This document shows positions 1-8,022 of a DNA stretch of 64,000 nt, piece by piece. Source of the DNA: Dietzia alimentaria 72 (GTDB lineage: Bacteria > Actinomycetota > Actinomycetes > Mycobacteriales > Mycobacteriaceae); contig NZ_AGFF01000007.1 of the NCBI RefSeq assembly GCF_000226215.1, positions 124,001 to 188,000 of the forward strand, written 5' to 3'. The first letter of the stretch is position 1. Every line of letters starts with the position of its first letter. The position numbers and the translations under genes are program-made. Under the pieces are notes generated by a model. It was not told where the DNA came from. It saw only the letters and a list, made by a program, of their open reading frames with translations, and ran no database searches.

Positions 1-465
1 CTCCCGGATCCACCTCCGGGCATCGGTGGGCGTGTCGCCGTCGTAGGACGCGGGGGCCACGTGGGCGAGCTCCGGAACCGCGTCGACCAGCGAGACGACG
101 GACGACAGCTGGTCCTGTCCGAGCGCCTTGGTGGGTGACAGGTACAGCACGCACCCGTTGCGATCCTCGGCGAGTGCACTGAGCGCGGGCAGCTGATAGC
201 CGAGGGACTTGCCCGACGCGGTGCCGGTGGCCACCACCACATGGCGCCCGGCGTGCGCGTGCTCGGCGGTTGCTACCTGGTGAGCCCAGGGGCGGTCCAC
301 TCCACGGTCGCGGAGTTCGCTGACCAGGCCGGGGAGAGACCAGGCCGGCCACTCGGAATAGCGGGCGTCGCGGGCCGGCAGATCCACGGCGTGAGTGAGC
401 GGGGACGCCCCGGCGGGAAGCTGGGAGAGCAGGTGCCCCAGGAGTTCGCGCCCGAAAGTTGTCAC
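1..465 (-). CDS. DEAD/DEAH-box ATP-dependent helicase, N-terminal fragment (Rv3649-like)
   Basis: This is the first 155 codons of a helicase that runs off the left edge. A GTG start at 465 follows a GAGGG stretch. The visible part contains a Walker A/motif I, TGTASGKS, near residues 78-85, and a motif Ia-like [10 protein letters not shown] about 30 residues later, typical of superfamily 2 helicases. Divergent orientation beside a cspA gene matches M. tuberculosis Rv3649/Rv3648c, a large helicase with a DUF1998-type C-terminus. That C-terminus is outside the window. The family assignment is firm; the biological role, probably DNA repair or processing, is not known from this sequence. Confidence 0.85.
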   Translation of the reverse strand, partial: MTTFGRELLGHLLSQLPAGASPLTHAVDLPARDARYSEWPAWSLPGLVSELRDRGVDRPWAHQVATAEHAHAGRHVVVATGTASGKSLGYQLPALSALAEDRNGCVLYLSPTKALGQDQLSSVVSLVDAVPELAHVAPASYDGDTPTDARRWIRE

Positions 466-689
466 CCCTCGACCGTAGAGGTGCGGCCACGGCGGGGGGC
501 GCCAGAGGGTGGTTCAGGGGCGGTCGGGACCGACCTACGTTGATCGGTTCTCCTACCGCGGTCCTCATGATCTACTGGAGGCGGTTGCCACCATCGTCCG
601 CGGTTTACTCCTCGGACGGGGCGGTGACCCGACCCGCGTGGCCAACCCGCGAGTCGCACCTGCAGTACGGAAAAGGATCGAATCTAAAC

Positions 690-893
690 ATGGCACAGGG
701 CACCGTCAAGTGGTTCAACGCGGAAAAGGGCTACGGGTTCATCGCCCCCGAGGACGGTTCCGCCGACCTCTTCGTCCACTACTCATCCATCTCCGGTAGC
801 GGCTTCAAGTCGCTCGAGGAGAACCAGCGCGTCGAGTTCGAGGTCGGCGAGGGGCAGAAGGGTCCGCAGGCGCAGGACGTCCGCGCAATCTGA
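690..893 (+). CDS. cspA: Cold shock protein, CspA family
   Basis: The 67-residue protein is a single OB-fold cold shock domain that binds single-stranded RNA and DNA and acts as an RNA chaperone in the cytoplasm. The RNP1-like GYGFIAP and RNP2-like LFVHYSSI motifs and the opening GTVKWFN are intact. The ATG at 690 follows an AAAAGGA ribosome site. Longer in-frame extensions reach back to 459 but lack a binding site and add residues foreign to the family. It is divergent from the helicase gene and followed by a strong hairpin, so it is probably monocistronic, as for Rv3648c. Confidence 0.97.
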   Translation: MAQGTVKWFNAEKGYGFIAPEDGSADLFVHYSSISGSGFKSLEENQRVEFEVGEGQKGPQAQDVRAI

Positions 894-910
894 CCTAATC
901 GGTCGACCCC

Positions 911-948
911 GACGAGGCCCCCACCGCGATCGCGGTGGGGGCCTCGTC
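911..948 (+). terminator. Perfect 38-bp palindrome, terminator of cspA
   Basis: Two 19-base arms, beginning GACGAGGCCCCC and ending GGGGGCCTCGTC, form an uninterrupted palindrome 18 nt after the cspA stop, followed by a short TT-containing tail. The position suits an intrinsic terminator of a highly expressed gene. Confidence 0.85.
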
Positions 949-967
949 TTCTGTCGGAGGTCGACCG

Positions 968-973
968 TAGGCT
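968..973 (+). promoter_or_regulatory. Candidate -10 box for a leaderless transcript
   Basis: TAGGCT fits the actinobacterial TANNNT -10 pattern and ends 7 nt before the GTG at 981, so transcription would begin at the start codon. No purine-rich ribosome site is present. Confidence 0.4.
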
Positions 974-980
974 CTGACCC

Positions 981-1568
981 GTGACCCAGCTGTCGTTCTT
1001 CGCCGCGGACGACCATGTCCCCGAGCCCTCCGACCTGGAAGGGGCGCTGGCCGCCCGCGGTCAGTCGACCCTGGCGGGCGACGTCGCCCAGATCTCCGTC
1101 GCGCTCGACTCCGCATGGAGAGCAGACGTCGTGGAAACCCTGCTCTCCGAGGCCGGACTCGACCCCGTGCGTTCGGATGCGGGCCCCGACGGCCGCTGCA
1201 CGGTCTCCACCATCAGGACACCGCTCCTGGCCCCCGTGGTGCGGCGTTGGCGACGCGGCGCGGTCTCGACAGTCCCGCACGGGTGGACGCCGTCGGCCGG
1301 CGCGCTGCGGGTCTGGTTCCTCACCGCCGGCGTGATCGCGCCCGGCGGGGCGGTGGAACTCGGTATCGACGCCGGGATGGAGCATCACGCTCCCCGGCGG
1401 GCCGCGCTTGCCGAGGCGCTGGAACGCGTCGGGATCCGGTCCACCTATGTCGGCTCGAAGGGCGGAGGGCCGCTGTTGCGCCTGGGTACGGCTCGCGCGC
1501 GTACCCGATTGGCGCAGAATCTGGGGGCGCCGCCCGCCGGGGTGCCGCCGGCGCAGTGGCCGGGGTAG
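981..1568 (+). CDS. Conserved actinobacterial protein, Rv3647c-like
   Basis: This 195-residue protein has no signal peptide, membrane segment or recognised catalytic motif. It opens with MTQLSFFAADD, has an Arg/Trp-containing middle (VVRRWRRGAV) and ends in a short Ala/Pro-rich tail. Its position between cspA and topA matches Rv3647c, an uncharacterised protein kept next to topoisomerase I in mycobacteria. The GTG start at 981 has no good ribosome site. Instead TAGGCT lies 7 nt upstream, which suits a leaderless transcript. The conserved location suggests a link to nucleic acid metabolism, but nothing in the sequence proves it. Confidence 0.75.
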   Translation: MTQLSFFAADDHVPEPSDLEGALAARGQSTLAGDVAQISVALDSAWRADVVETLLSEAGLDPVRSDAGPDGRCTVSTIRTPLLAPVVRRWRRGAVSTVPHGWTPSAGALRVWFLTAGVIAPGGAVELGIDAGMEHHAPRRAALAEALERVGIRSTYVGSKGGGPLLRLGTARARTRLAQNLGAPPAGVPPAQWPG

Positions 1569-1571
1569 TTT
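1566..1571 (+). promoter_or_regulatory. Candidate -10 box for the NRDE gene
   Basis: TAGTTT matches TANNNT and ends 7 nt before the ATG at 1579. No ribosome binding site lies between, so a leaderless mRNA is the simplest reading. It overlaps the stop codon of the preceding gene. Confidence 0.4.
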
Positions 1572-1578
1572 CGAGCAC

Positions 1579-2382
1579 ATGTGCATGCTCGTCGTGGCCC
1601 GTCGGGTCCACCCCAGGTACCCGTTGATCGTGGTGGCCAACCGGGACGAGGTGCTCGATCGGCCCACGGAGCCCCTGCACGAGTGGGCCGCGGGCGCCGC
1701 GGAGTCCGTGGGTGAGGCCCAGTCTGAACCGATCATCGCCGGACGCGACGTCACCGCCGGCGGAACCTGGCTGGCGCTCGCGGCGGGCGCAAGGTTCGCC
1801 GCCGTCACCAATGTGCGTGAGGTCGGGCCGGTGCAGCCCGCACCTGCCTCGCGCGGCGCACTGCCCGTAGACGCGCTTACCGGACCGGTCCCCGTCACCG
1901 AGTTCGCCCGCCACGTCGTCGACGACCTCGACGGCTACGGGCCCGTCAACCTCCTGGCCGGAGATCTCGACGAGATGTGGTGGGCCTCGAACCGTTCCAG
2001 CCGAGGGCCACTGCAGCTGGGTATCGGCGTGCACGGGCTGTCCAACGCGGCTCTCGACACGCCGTGGCCAAAGGTCGTGGGGGCCGTCCGCGACGTGCGC
2101 GCACTGATGGGTACCGACGCGATGTCCGGCCCCGACTGGTCCGCGTCGCTGCTCGACCTGCTGGCGGATCGCCGCAAGGCTCTACCGCCCCACCTGCCGC
2201 ACACCGGTGTGCCGCTCCTGCGGGAGTGGCAACTGTCGTCGCGGTTCGTCCGCGTGGGCAAGTGGTACGGCACTCGGTCGACGACCGCGGTCCGGGTCGA
2301 CCAACACGGGACAGCCGACGTGGTGGAGCGCACCTGGGACTCCCGCGGTCGCATCACGGGGACGGTCAGTCGGCGGATCTGA
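1579..2382 (+). CDS. NRDE family protein (TANGO2-like)
   Basis: The 267-residue protein belongs to the NRDE family, named for the Asn-Arg-Asp-Glu motif, seen here as VVANRDEVLDRPTEP. The family (Pfam NRDE, eukaryotic TANGO2) is related to N-terminal nucleophile hydrolases, and Cys2, immediately after the initiator Met, is the putative nucleophile. The start at 1579 is chosen because it exposes that Cys after Met removal; longer in-frame versions would bury it. Also typical are the GGTWLAL segment and the GIHGLSN-like turn (GVHGLSNA). TAGTTT 7 nt before the ATG suggests leaderless transcription. The substrate is unknown; TANGO2 has been linked to haem and lipid handling in eukaryotes. Confidence 0.88.
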   Translation: MCMLVVARRVHPRYPLIVVANRDEVLDRPTEPLHEWAAGAAESVGEAQSEPIIAGRDVTAGGTWLALAAGARFAAVTNVREVGPVQPAPASRGALPVDALTGPVPVTEFARHVVDDLDGYGPVNLLAGDLDEMWWASNRSSRGPLQLGIGVHGLSNAALDTPWPKVVGAVRDVRALMGTDAMSGPDWSASLLDLLADRRKALPPHLPHTGVPLLREWQLSSRFVRVGKWYGTRSTTAVRVDQHGTADVVERTWDSRGRITGTVSRRI

Positions 2383-2817
2383 GACCGCGCCGGAATCCTG
2401 CGCGCCGGAATCCTGCGCGTCCGGCTCCGGCCCTGTCTGCGGCTGCGCCTCTGCCTCCGCTTGTGCCTCTGCCTCTGCCTCTGCGTCGGACTCCGGCCGC
2501 GGCTCCACCGAGTTGCCGAGCAAACTGCCAGCGCGACTGGCCCTGGTTGTGCTGGCTCCGTGACGTGCGCTGGCTCTGTGGTCCACCTGGCCAGCGCAAC
2601 CCGTGGAAAGTTGTGCACCCTGCCAGCGCGAGTCGTAGAGGCAGCGTGAGTGGCTCAAGATGCGCTGTCCGGGTGCACGCATGCACGCATGCACGCTGAA
2701 GCGGACGACGAAACGCGACACGGGGACGGTCTGCCGGCGGAATTGTGCCGGTGACCGCCCCCGTGGGCGATGCTGCGGGTCGTGATGCTGCACCGGATGA
2801 TGCAGGTGCCGGTCAGA
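2383..2817. repeat. 435-bp non-coding stretch full of short repeats
   Basis: No convincing gene lies between the NRDE gene and the end of korB. The stretch holds an exact 15-bp tandem pair (2386-2400 and 2401-2415), a degenerate TGCCTC hexamer run (about 2446-2484), scattered CCAGCGC motifs in both orientations (about 2527-2632), and a GCACGCAT tandem (about 2674-2696). A 23-bp segment at 2719-2741 repeats the 3' end of the NRDE gene (2355-2377) with two mismatches, so part of the region may have arisen by duplication. Open frames across it are compositional and lack start signals. Confidence 0.6.
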
Positions 2818-3888
2818 TCAGCTGACGGTCCAGGTGTTGCTGCCGTTGAGCAGTGCCTGGAGATCGTCCGGGGCGTTCTCCTTGGCGGTGGCGACCTGGG
2901 CGCGAGCCAGGTCGTCGTAGGTATCGCGACCGACCTGACGGATGATGCCCATCACCGTGTACTCCAGGTCCTGGCTGGACAGGTTGGCCAGGGCGTGGGC
3001 GTACGTGGGGTCATCGGTGTGGGCGTCGTGGACCACGATGTCCGACTCATCGACGTCCGCGGTGGCGGCGACCTGCAGCGAGAATCCGGACCGGATCACG
3101 CAGTGCTGGCCCTCGTCGCCGAAGACGATCTTCTCGCCGTGACGGACCGGGACGATGTGGTCGGCGGCGTTCTCCTTGCGCAGGAGGTCGAACGAGCCGT
3201 CGTTGAAGATGGGGCAGTCCTGCATGATCTCCACGAAGCTGGTGCCGCGGTGGTGGGCGGCGGCCTCGAGGACCTCGGTCAGACCCTTGCGGTCAGAGTC
3301 GAGGGCGCGGGCGACGAACGTGCCCTGGGCGCCCAATGCCAGCGAGAGCGTGTTGAACGGGTGGTCCAACGAGCCCATGGGGCTGGACTTGGTCACCTTG
3401 CCGGGTTCCGACGTGGGTGAGTACTGGCCCTTGGTGAGTCCGTAGATCCGGTTGTTGAACAGCAGGATGTTCATGTTCACGTTGCGGCGCAGCGTGTGGA
3501 TGAGGTGGTTGCCGCCGATGGACATGGCGTCGCCGTCACCGGTCACGACCCATACGGACTGGTCGGGCCGCGCGGTGGCCAGGCCCGTGGCGATGGCCGG
3601 CGCACGACCGTGGATCGAGTGCATGCCGTAAGTCTCGAGGTAGTACGGGAAGCGGCTCGAGCAGCCGATGCCGGAGATGAACGTGATGTTCTCCCGCTTC
3701 AGGCCGAGCTTGGGCAGCAGCGAGCGGATGGTGGCCAGGATGACGTAGTCGCCACAGCCCGGGCACCAGCGCACCTCCTGGTCAGAGGTGTAGTCCTTGG
3801 GCTTCTGCGGTGCGTCGGTGGTGGGAACGTGTGCCAACGCGTCCAGCGGCAACTCGCTGCCGACGAGGCCGGATTCGGTGCTTGTCAT
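2818..3888 (-). CDS. korB: 2-oxoglutarate:ferredoxin oxidoreductase, beta subunit
   Basis: The 356-residue beta subunit carries thiamine pyrophosphate and an iron-sulfur cluster for CoA-dependent oxidative decarboxylation of 2-oxoglutarate to succinyl-CoA with ferredoxin as acceptor. The cluster ligand motif CPGCG is at residues 42-46. The TPP-binding segment TGDGDAMSIGGNH, with NNRIYGLTKGQ downstream, is complete, as in Mycobacterium KorB (Rv2454c). It follows korA with a 23-nt gap and is surely co-transcribed. This enzyme can stand in for 2-oxoglutarate dehydrogenase in the TCA cycle. Assignment to 2-oxoglutarate rather than pyruvate rests on the alpha/beta architecture. Confidence 0.93.
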   Translation of the reverse strand: MTSTESGLVGSELPLDALAHVPTTDAPQKPKDYTSDQEVRWCPGCGDYVILATIRSLLPKLGLKRENITFISGIGCSSRFPYYLETYGMHSIHGRAPAIATGLATARPDQSVWVVTGDGDAMSIGGNHLIHTLRRNVNMNILLFNNRIYGLTKGQYSPTSEPGKVTKSSPMGSLDHPFNTLSLALGAQGTFVARALDSDRKGLTEVLEAAAHHRGTSFVEIMQDCPIFNDGSFDLLRKENAADHIVPVRHGEKIVFGDEGQHCVIRSGFSLQVAATADVDESDIVVHDAHTDDPTYAHALANLSSQDLEYTVMGIIRQVGRDTYDDLARAQVATAKENAPDDLQALLNGSNTWTVS

Positions 3889-3911
3889 GGGTATCCTCTC
3901 CTCGCTCGTTG

Positions 3912-5894
3912 TCAGCGGGTTCGGTTGGCGGTGGTGGTGCCGGTGGCGGTGTGGCCGATCCGCGGGTTGCGGACCGCGGGCTCACCTGTGGTGGTGATGA
4001 CCCCGTCGAGTGCCAGTCGATACTTGTCGTGCTCGGTGTGCGACAGGCGGCCGGCGAACTCGGACTCGATAGCAGTCTGGAGCTCTTCGGCGGAGAAAGC
4101 CATGCCGTGCACCTTGGTGATGGGCTGGATCTCTGCGGGGAAACGCGCCTTGAGCAGCATTGCGAGCTGGCCGAGGTTCATCTCGGGCACCAGGATACGT
4201 CGGTACTTGGCCAGCACGTCGCCGATGTTGTGGGGCAGCGGGTTCAGGTGTCGGACGTGTGCTCGGGCGACCCGGTGACCGTTGGCGCGGGCACGCCGCA
4301 CGGCCTCACCGATCGGGCCGTAGGACGAGCCCCAGCCCACGACCAGAACGTCAGCCTCGCCGGACGGATCGTCCACCTCGAGGTCCGGGACGTCGATGAG
4401 CGCGATCCGCAGGGCGCGGGTACGGGTCATCAGATCGTGGTTGTCAGCGGTGTACGAGATGTTGCCGGTGCCGTTGGCCTTCTCGAGACCGCCGATGCGG
4501 TGCTCCAGTCCGGGCTCCCCGGGGACCGCCCAGTCACGGGCGAGGGTCTCCGGATCACGGGCGTAGGGCAGGTACTCCTTGGTGTCCTCACCCTCGGCAG
4601 CCTTGGCTAGGTTCTTTTCGATGGCCGGCAAGGCCGAGACCTCGGGCAGTAGCCACGGCTCGGAACCGTTGGCGATGGCGCCGTCGGACAAGACGATAAC
4701 CGGGGTCCGGTAGGTGACAGCGATACGTGCGGCCTCGCGGGCGATCTCAAAGCAGTCGGCCGGGGACTGCGGGGCGACCACGGCTACCGGCGACTCGCCG
4801 TTGCGGCCGAATAGTGCCTGGAGCAGGTCGGATTGTTCGGTCTTGGTGGGCAGGCCGGTCGACGGTCCGCCACGCTGGACATCGATGACCACGAGCGGCA
4901 GTTCGGTCATCACGGCCAGGCCGATTGCCTCGGACTTGAGTGCCAGACCCGGGCCCGACGTCGAGGTGACGCCCAGGGCCCCGCCGTACGAGGCGCCGAG
5001 AGCGGCGGCGACACCGGCGATCTCGTCCTCGGCCTGGAAAGTGGTGACGTCGAACTGCTTGAGCTTGCTCAGCTCGTGCAGGATGTCCGAGGCCGGGGTG
5101 ATGGGGTAGGTGCCCAGGAACACCGGCATCTCGGCGGACTTACCGGCGGTGACCAGGCCGTAGGCCATGGCAGTGTTGCCGGTGATCTGACGGTAGCGGC
5201 CCTCGGGCAACTTGGCCGGCTGGATCTCGTACTCGGAAGCGAAGGCCTCGGTTGTCTCGCCATAGTTCCAGCCCATGCGCAGAGCGAGAATATTGGCCTC
5301 GAGGATGTTCGGCTTCTTGCTGAATTTTTCCTGGAGGAATTTCTCGATGGACTCGACCGTGCGGCCGTACATCCACATGAGCAGGCCCAGTGCGAACATG
5401 TTTTTGCCGCGCTCGGCGTCCTTCTTGCCGATGTCCACGGATTCCACGGCGCCGATGGTCAGCGTGCTCATCGCGACCTCATGCACCTGGTACGCCTCGA
5501 AGGCCGGGGAGCCCAGGGGGTTGGATTCGTACCCGACCTTGGTGAGATTTCGCTTGGTGAACTCGTCGGAGTTGACGATGAGGATCCCGCCCGAGGGAAG
5601 GTCGTCGATGTTGGCCTTCAGGGCGGCGGGGTTCATCGCCACCAAGACGTCCGGGCGATCCCCGGCGGTGAGGATGTCGTAGTCCGCGATCTGGATCTGG
5701 AAGCTTGAGACGCCGTGGATGGTGCCCTGTGGCGCCCGGATTTCAGCCGGGTAGTTCGGCTGGGTCGCGAGATCGTTGCCGAAGGCGGCGGCCTCCGAGG
5801 TGAACTGGTCACCGGCGAGCTGCATGCCGTCTCCGGAGTCGCCCGCGATGCGGATGACCACCTTATCCAGCCTGGTCTTGGACACATTGCCCAC
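3912..5894 (-). CDS. korA: 2-oxoglutarate:ferredoxin oxidoreductase, alpha subunit (gamma-alpha fusion)
   Basis: The 660-residue protein fuses an N-terminal gamma domain (RIAGDSGDGMQLAGD near residues 11-25) to the alpha pyrimidine-binding domain (about residues 230-620), as in mycobacterial KorA (Rv2455c). The alpha part contains the conserved TSTSGPGLALKSEAIGLA and QRGGPSTGLPTKTEQSDL stretches. The GTG start at 5894 opens MGNVSKTRLDK; the next in-frame GTG three codons on is an alternative. It is first in a two-gene unit with korB and is divergent from the hydrolase gene at 6136. The enzyme is cytoplasmic and oxygen-tolerant in relatives. Confidence 0.93.
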   Translation of the reverse strand: MGNVSKTRLDKVVIRIAGDSGDGMQLAGDQFTSEAAAFGNDLATQPNYPAEIRAPQGTIHGVSSFQIQIADYDILTAGDRPDVLVAMNPAALKANIDDLPSGGILIVNSDEFTKRNLTKVGYESNPLGSPAFEAYQVHEVAMSTLTIGAVESVDIGKKDAERGKNMFALGLLMWMYGRTVESIEKFLQEKFSKKPNILEANILALRMGWNYGETTEAFASEYEIQPAKLPEGRYRQITGNTAMAYGLVTAGKSAEMPVFLGTYPITPASDILHELSKLKQFDVTTFQAEDEIAGVAAALGASYGGALGVTSTSGPGLALKSEAIGLAVMTELPLVVIDVQRGGPSTGLPTKTEQSDLLQALFGRNGESPVAVVAPQSPADCFEIAREAARIAVTYRTPVIVLSDGAIANGSEPWLLPEVSALPAIEKNLAKAAEGEDTKEYLPYARDPETLARDWAVPGEPGLEHRIGGLEKANGTGNISYTADNHDLMTRTRALRIALIDVPDLEVDDPSGEADVLVVGWGSSYGPIGEAVRRARANGHRVARAHVRHLNPLPHNIGDVLAKYRRILVPEMNLGQLAMLLKARFPAEIQPITKVHGMAFSAEELQTAIESEFAGRLSHTEHDKYRLALDGVITTTGEPAVRNPRIGHTATGTTTANRTR

Positions 5895-6135
5895 CGCTGC
5901 TGACCTCCGTTGCGTCGTGAGAATTCGGGCTTGTCGGATCCCGTGGTGCCACCGACGGTACGCCGGTTCTGGCGCGACCCGGGGCCACGCCCTCTATGCC
6001 GAACTGTAACAGGTTTCAGTTAACCGACGTGGCCTCTTCCGTCAAGAGTAGACCGAGCTGTCTACTTCTGCCAATCCGGCTCAGTCGACCGCGAAACGCT
6101 GCGATTCGAACTGCGAAGATGAAAAAGTGGTCATC

Positions 6136-7803
6136 ATGCGTCCCTCTCCCCGGAGCCTCCTATGCGGTGCCGTCACGATCGGTGTGATCGTCGGAAACAC
6201 TCCCCTTGCGTCACCCGCACCCTCTCCGTCACTCACCCGCGCGGGGGTCGACACCCTGAGCTGGTCGATCTGCCCGGCGGAATCCGAGCGAGATACGGGG
6301 TTCGGCCTCCCGCGGGCCGATGTCCTCTGCGCCTCGGTGCACGTACCGGTACACCACGACGATCCTGGCGGCCGGACGGTCGGGATCGAAGTGCGAAAGA
6401 TCACCGCGACCGGAGAGCGGACCGGAACGGTCTTCGGCAACCCCGGCGGACCGGGCGGTGACGCACGGGATATGTGGTACTCCGCCCTCGACGGGGACGA
6501 CGACGCGGCGATCGACGAGGTACGTCGGGATCACGACCTCGTGATCGTGCAACCGCGCGGGCTGGAGGGTGCCGGTGCCCTCGAGTGTCTGCCAGAGGAC
6601 GGACTGGAGGGCGAGAACGCGCCGGTCCTGGCCCTGCGGTGCATGAACACGGACCGTGAGTTCGTTTCCACGATCACCACGGAGAACCTGGTGCGGGATC
6701 ACGAGCTGGTCCGGCAGTTAATGGGTCTCGACCGAATCAACTACCTGGGATATTCCTACGGCACGGCGATCGGCATGATGTATCAGACGCTGTTCCCGGA
6801 CAGCATCGAGCGGATGGTCCTGGACTCCGCGGTCGGGCCCACCGATACATGGTGGTACGAGCTCCATCTGAGGCAGGCGCAGAACCGGTACCAGGCGAGG
6901 AATTACGTCCTGGAGTGGATCGCCGAACATGATGACGCGTTCGAGCTCGGCGACACGCCGCTGGAGGTGTACCGCGAGATCCATCAGCTCGACCTGTCCG
7001 AGGGCGCGGCGGCGAGCCGGTTCCTTCCACCGCCGGCCGGGCCGGATGACGACCTGGTGGGTTCATTGCCCGTGCCGTCCTCCAGTGTGGGGTCGGTCGA
7101 CGGGGCCAACACCGGGTCCGCGCGCCTGGACAACTTCGCCGCGGCATCCTCCGGAGTGTTCGATCGCGACGTCGATGGGGCTGTCGGTTACTTCATGATC
7201 CTGGACGAGAGTTCGACCTCGCCCGCGGAGTGGCCCGCGATCGCCTGGGCGATCTCCGCGAAGGTCCACGGCACGCTTCCGGACCCGCCGAGCCCGGAGG
7301 CACTCGCCGCCGCGCTGGCCGAGGAGTCGGACCAGCCCGCCGTGACGTCGGACATGGAGACTTATCTGACTATCCTCAACTGCAATGAGACCGCGCCGAC
7401 GGTGGGCACCCCGCTCGCCCCGGTCCTGCTCGGCAGCAGTGAGTCGGTCGGCAGCACTCATGAGGAGATCTGGGGGCTGACGGAGCAGGTCCCCTACTGT
7501 CTCTACCCGCCATCGACGGTTCCGCACGAGATCCAGGCCAACCCGATGGCCGCACGGCCGCTGGTCATCCAGGCGGACCACGACCCACAGACCCCGGCGA
7601 TCTTCGGGCCGTCCACTGCTGCGGCGACCGGCGGCACACTCGTGCGTGTCAGGGGCACCGTGCACGGTCAGTTCGACTCCGGGAACGAGGCAGTCGACGA
7701 GATCGTCCTGCGATACCTCAAGACCGGGCAGGTGGAACCGGACCAGCACCTGGACACCCCCCGACCATTGCCCGGCACCCCACCATGGGCGCGCGCGGAG
7801 TGA
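6136..7803 (+). CDS. Secreted alpha/beta hydrolase, tripeptidyl-aminopeptidase-like
   Basis: The 555-residue protein has an N-terminal export signal (basic MRPSPR, then a hydrophobic run to about residue 26 with an Ala-Ser-Pro-Ala region). It is followed by an alpha/beta hydrolase fold with the oxyanion motif NPGGPG (102-107) and nucleophile elbow GYSYGT (Ser207). The C-terminal part with VIQADHDPQTP and VHGQF supplies the likely acid and His, as in the TAP-like family of SlpD/tripeptidyl aminopeptidases. Six scattered Cys residues may form disulfides outside the cell. The ATG at 6136 is preferred to GTG at 6127. A peptidase or esterase role is expected; the substrate is not evident. Confidence 0.85.
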   Translation: MRPSPRSLLCGAVTIGVIVGNTPLASPAPSPSLTRAGVDTLSWSICPAESERDTGFGLPRADVLCASVHVPVHHDDPGGRTVGIEVRKITATGERTGTVFGNPGGPGGDARDMWYSALDGDDDAAIDEVRRDHDLVIVQPRGLEGAGALECLPEDGLEGENAPVLALRCMNTDREFVSTITTENLVRDHELVRQLMGLDRINYLGYSYGTAIGMMYQTLFPDSIERMVLDSAVGPTDTWWYELHLRQAQNRYQARNYVLEWIAEHDDAFELGDTPLEVYREIHQLDLSEGAAASRFLPPPAGPDDDLVGSLPVPSSSVGSVDGANTGSARLDNFAAASSGVFDRDVDGAVGYFMILDESSTSPAEWPAIAWAISAKVHGTLPDPPSPEALAAALAEESDQPAVTSDMETYLTILNCNETAPTVGTPLAPVLLGSSESVGSTHEEIWGLTEQVPYCLYPPSTVPHEIQANPMAARPLVIQADHDPQTPAIFGPSTAAATGGTLVRVRGTVHGQFDSGNEAVDEIVLRYLKTGQVEPDQHLDTPRPLPGTPPWARAE

Positions 7804-8022
7804 GCCGGACCGAGAGAATCCACCACGGGCCCAGGTGCGCTGGCGGCACGTGCTGCGGGAGCCCGATGATGGCTCCGCGCCCGGCCCGGGGGTAGCGCAC
7901 GTTTCTCGCCGAGGGCATCTCGCCTGGTATGAATTCGTATAGAAGGCCCCCGGCACGCGTACCGTATCCGGGACCGAGGATCGGCGATAGGCGTCGGCGA
8001 CGTATCAGCGCAGGTTGGGAGC

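Noticed and set aside
459-689. N-terminal extension of cspA
   Set aside because: The in-frame extension overlaps the helicase start region, lacks a ribosome site and adds residues absent from all cold shock proteins; the ATG at 690 is well placed.
2182-2793. Long open frames on both strands across the gap after the NRDE gene
   Set aside because: They are produced by GC-rich repeats, overlap the NRDE coding region and have no ribosome site or recognisable domain.
6002-6021. AACTG/CAGTT inverted repeat upstream of korA
   Set aside because: Only 5-bp arms with a 10-nt spacer; it resembles lipid-regulator half-sites but is too weak to call.
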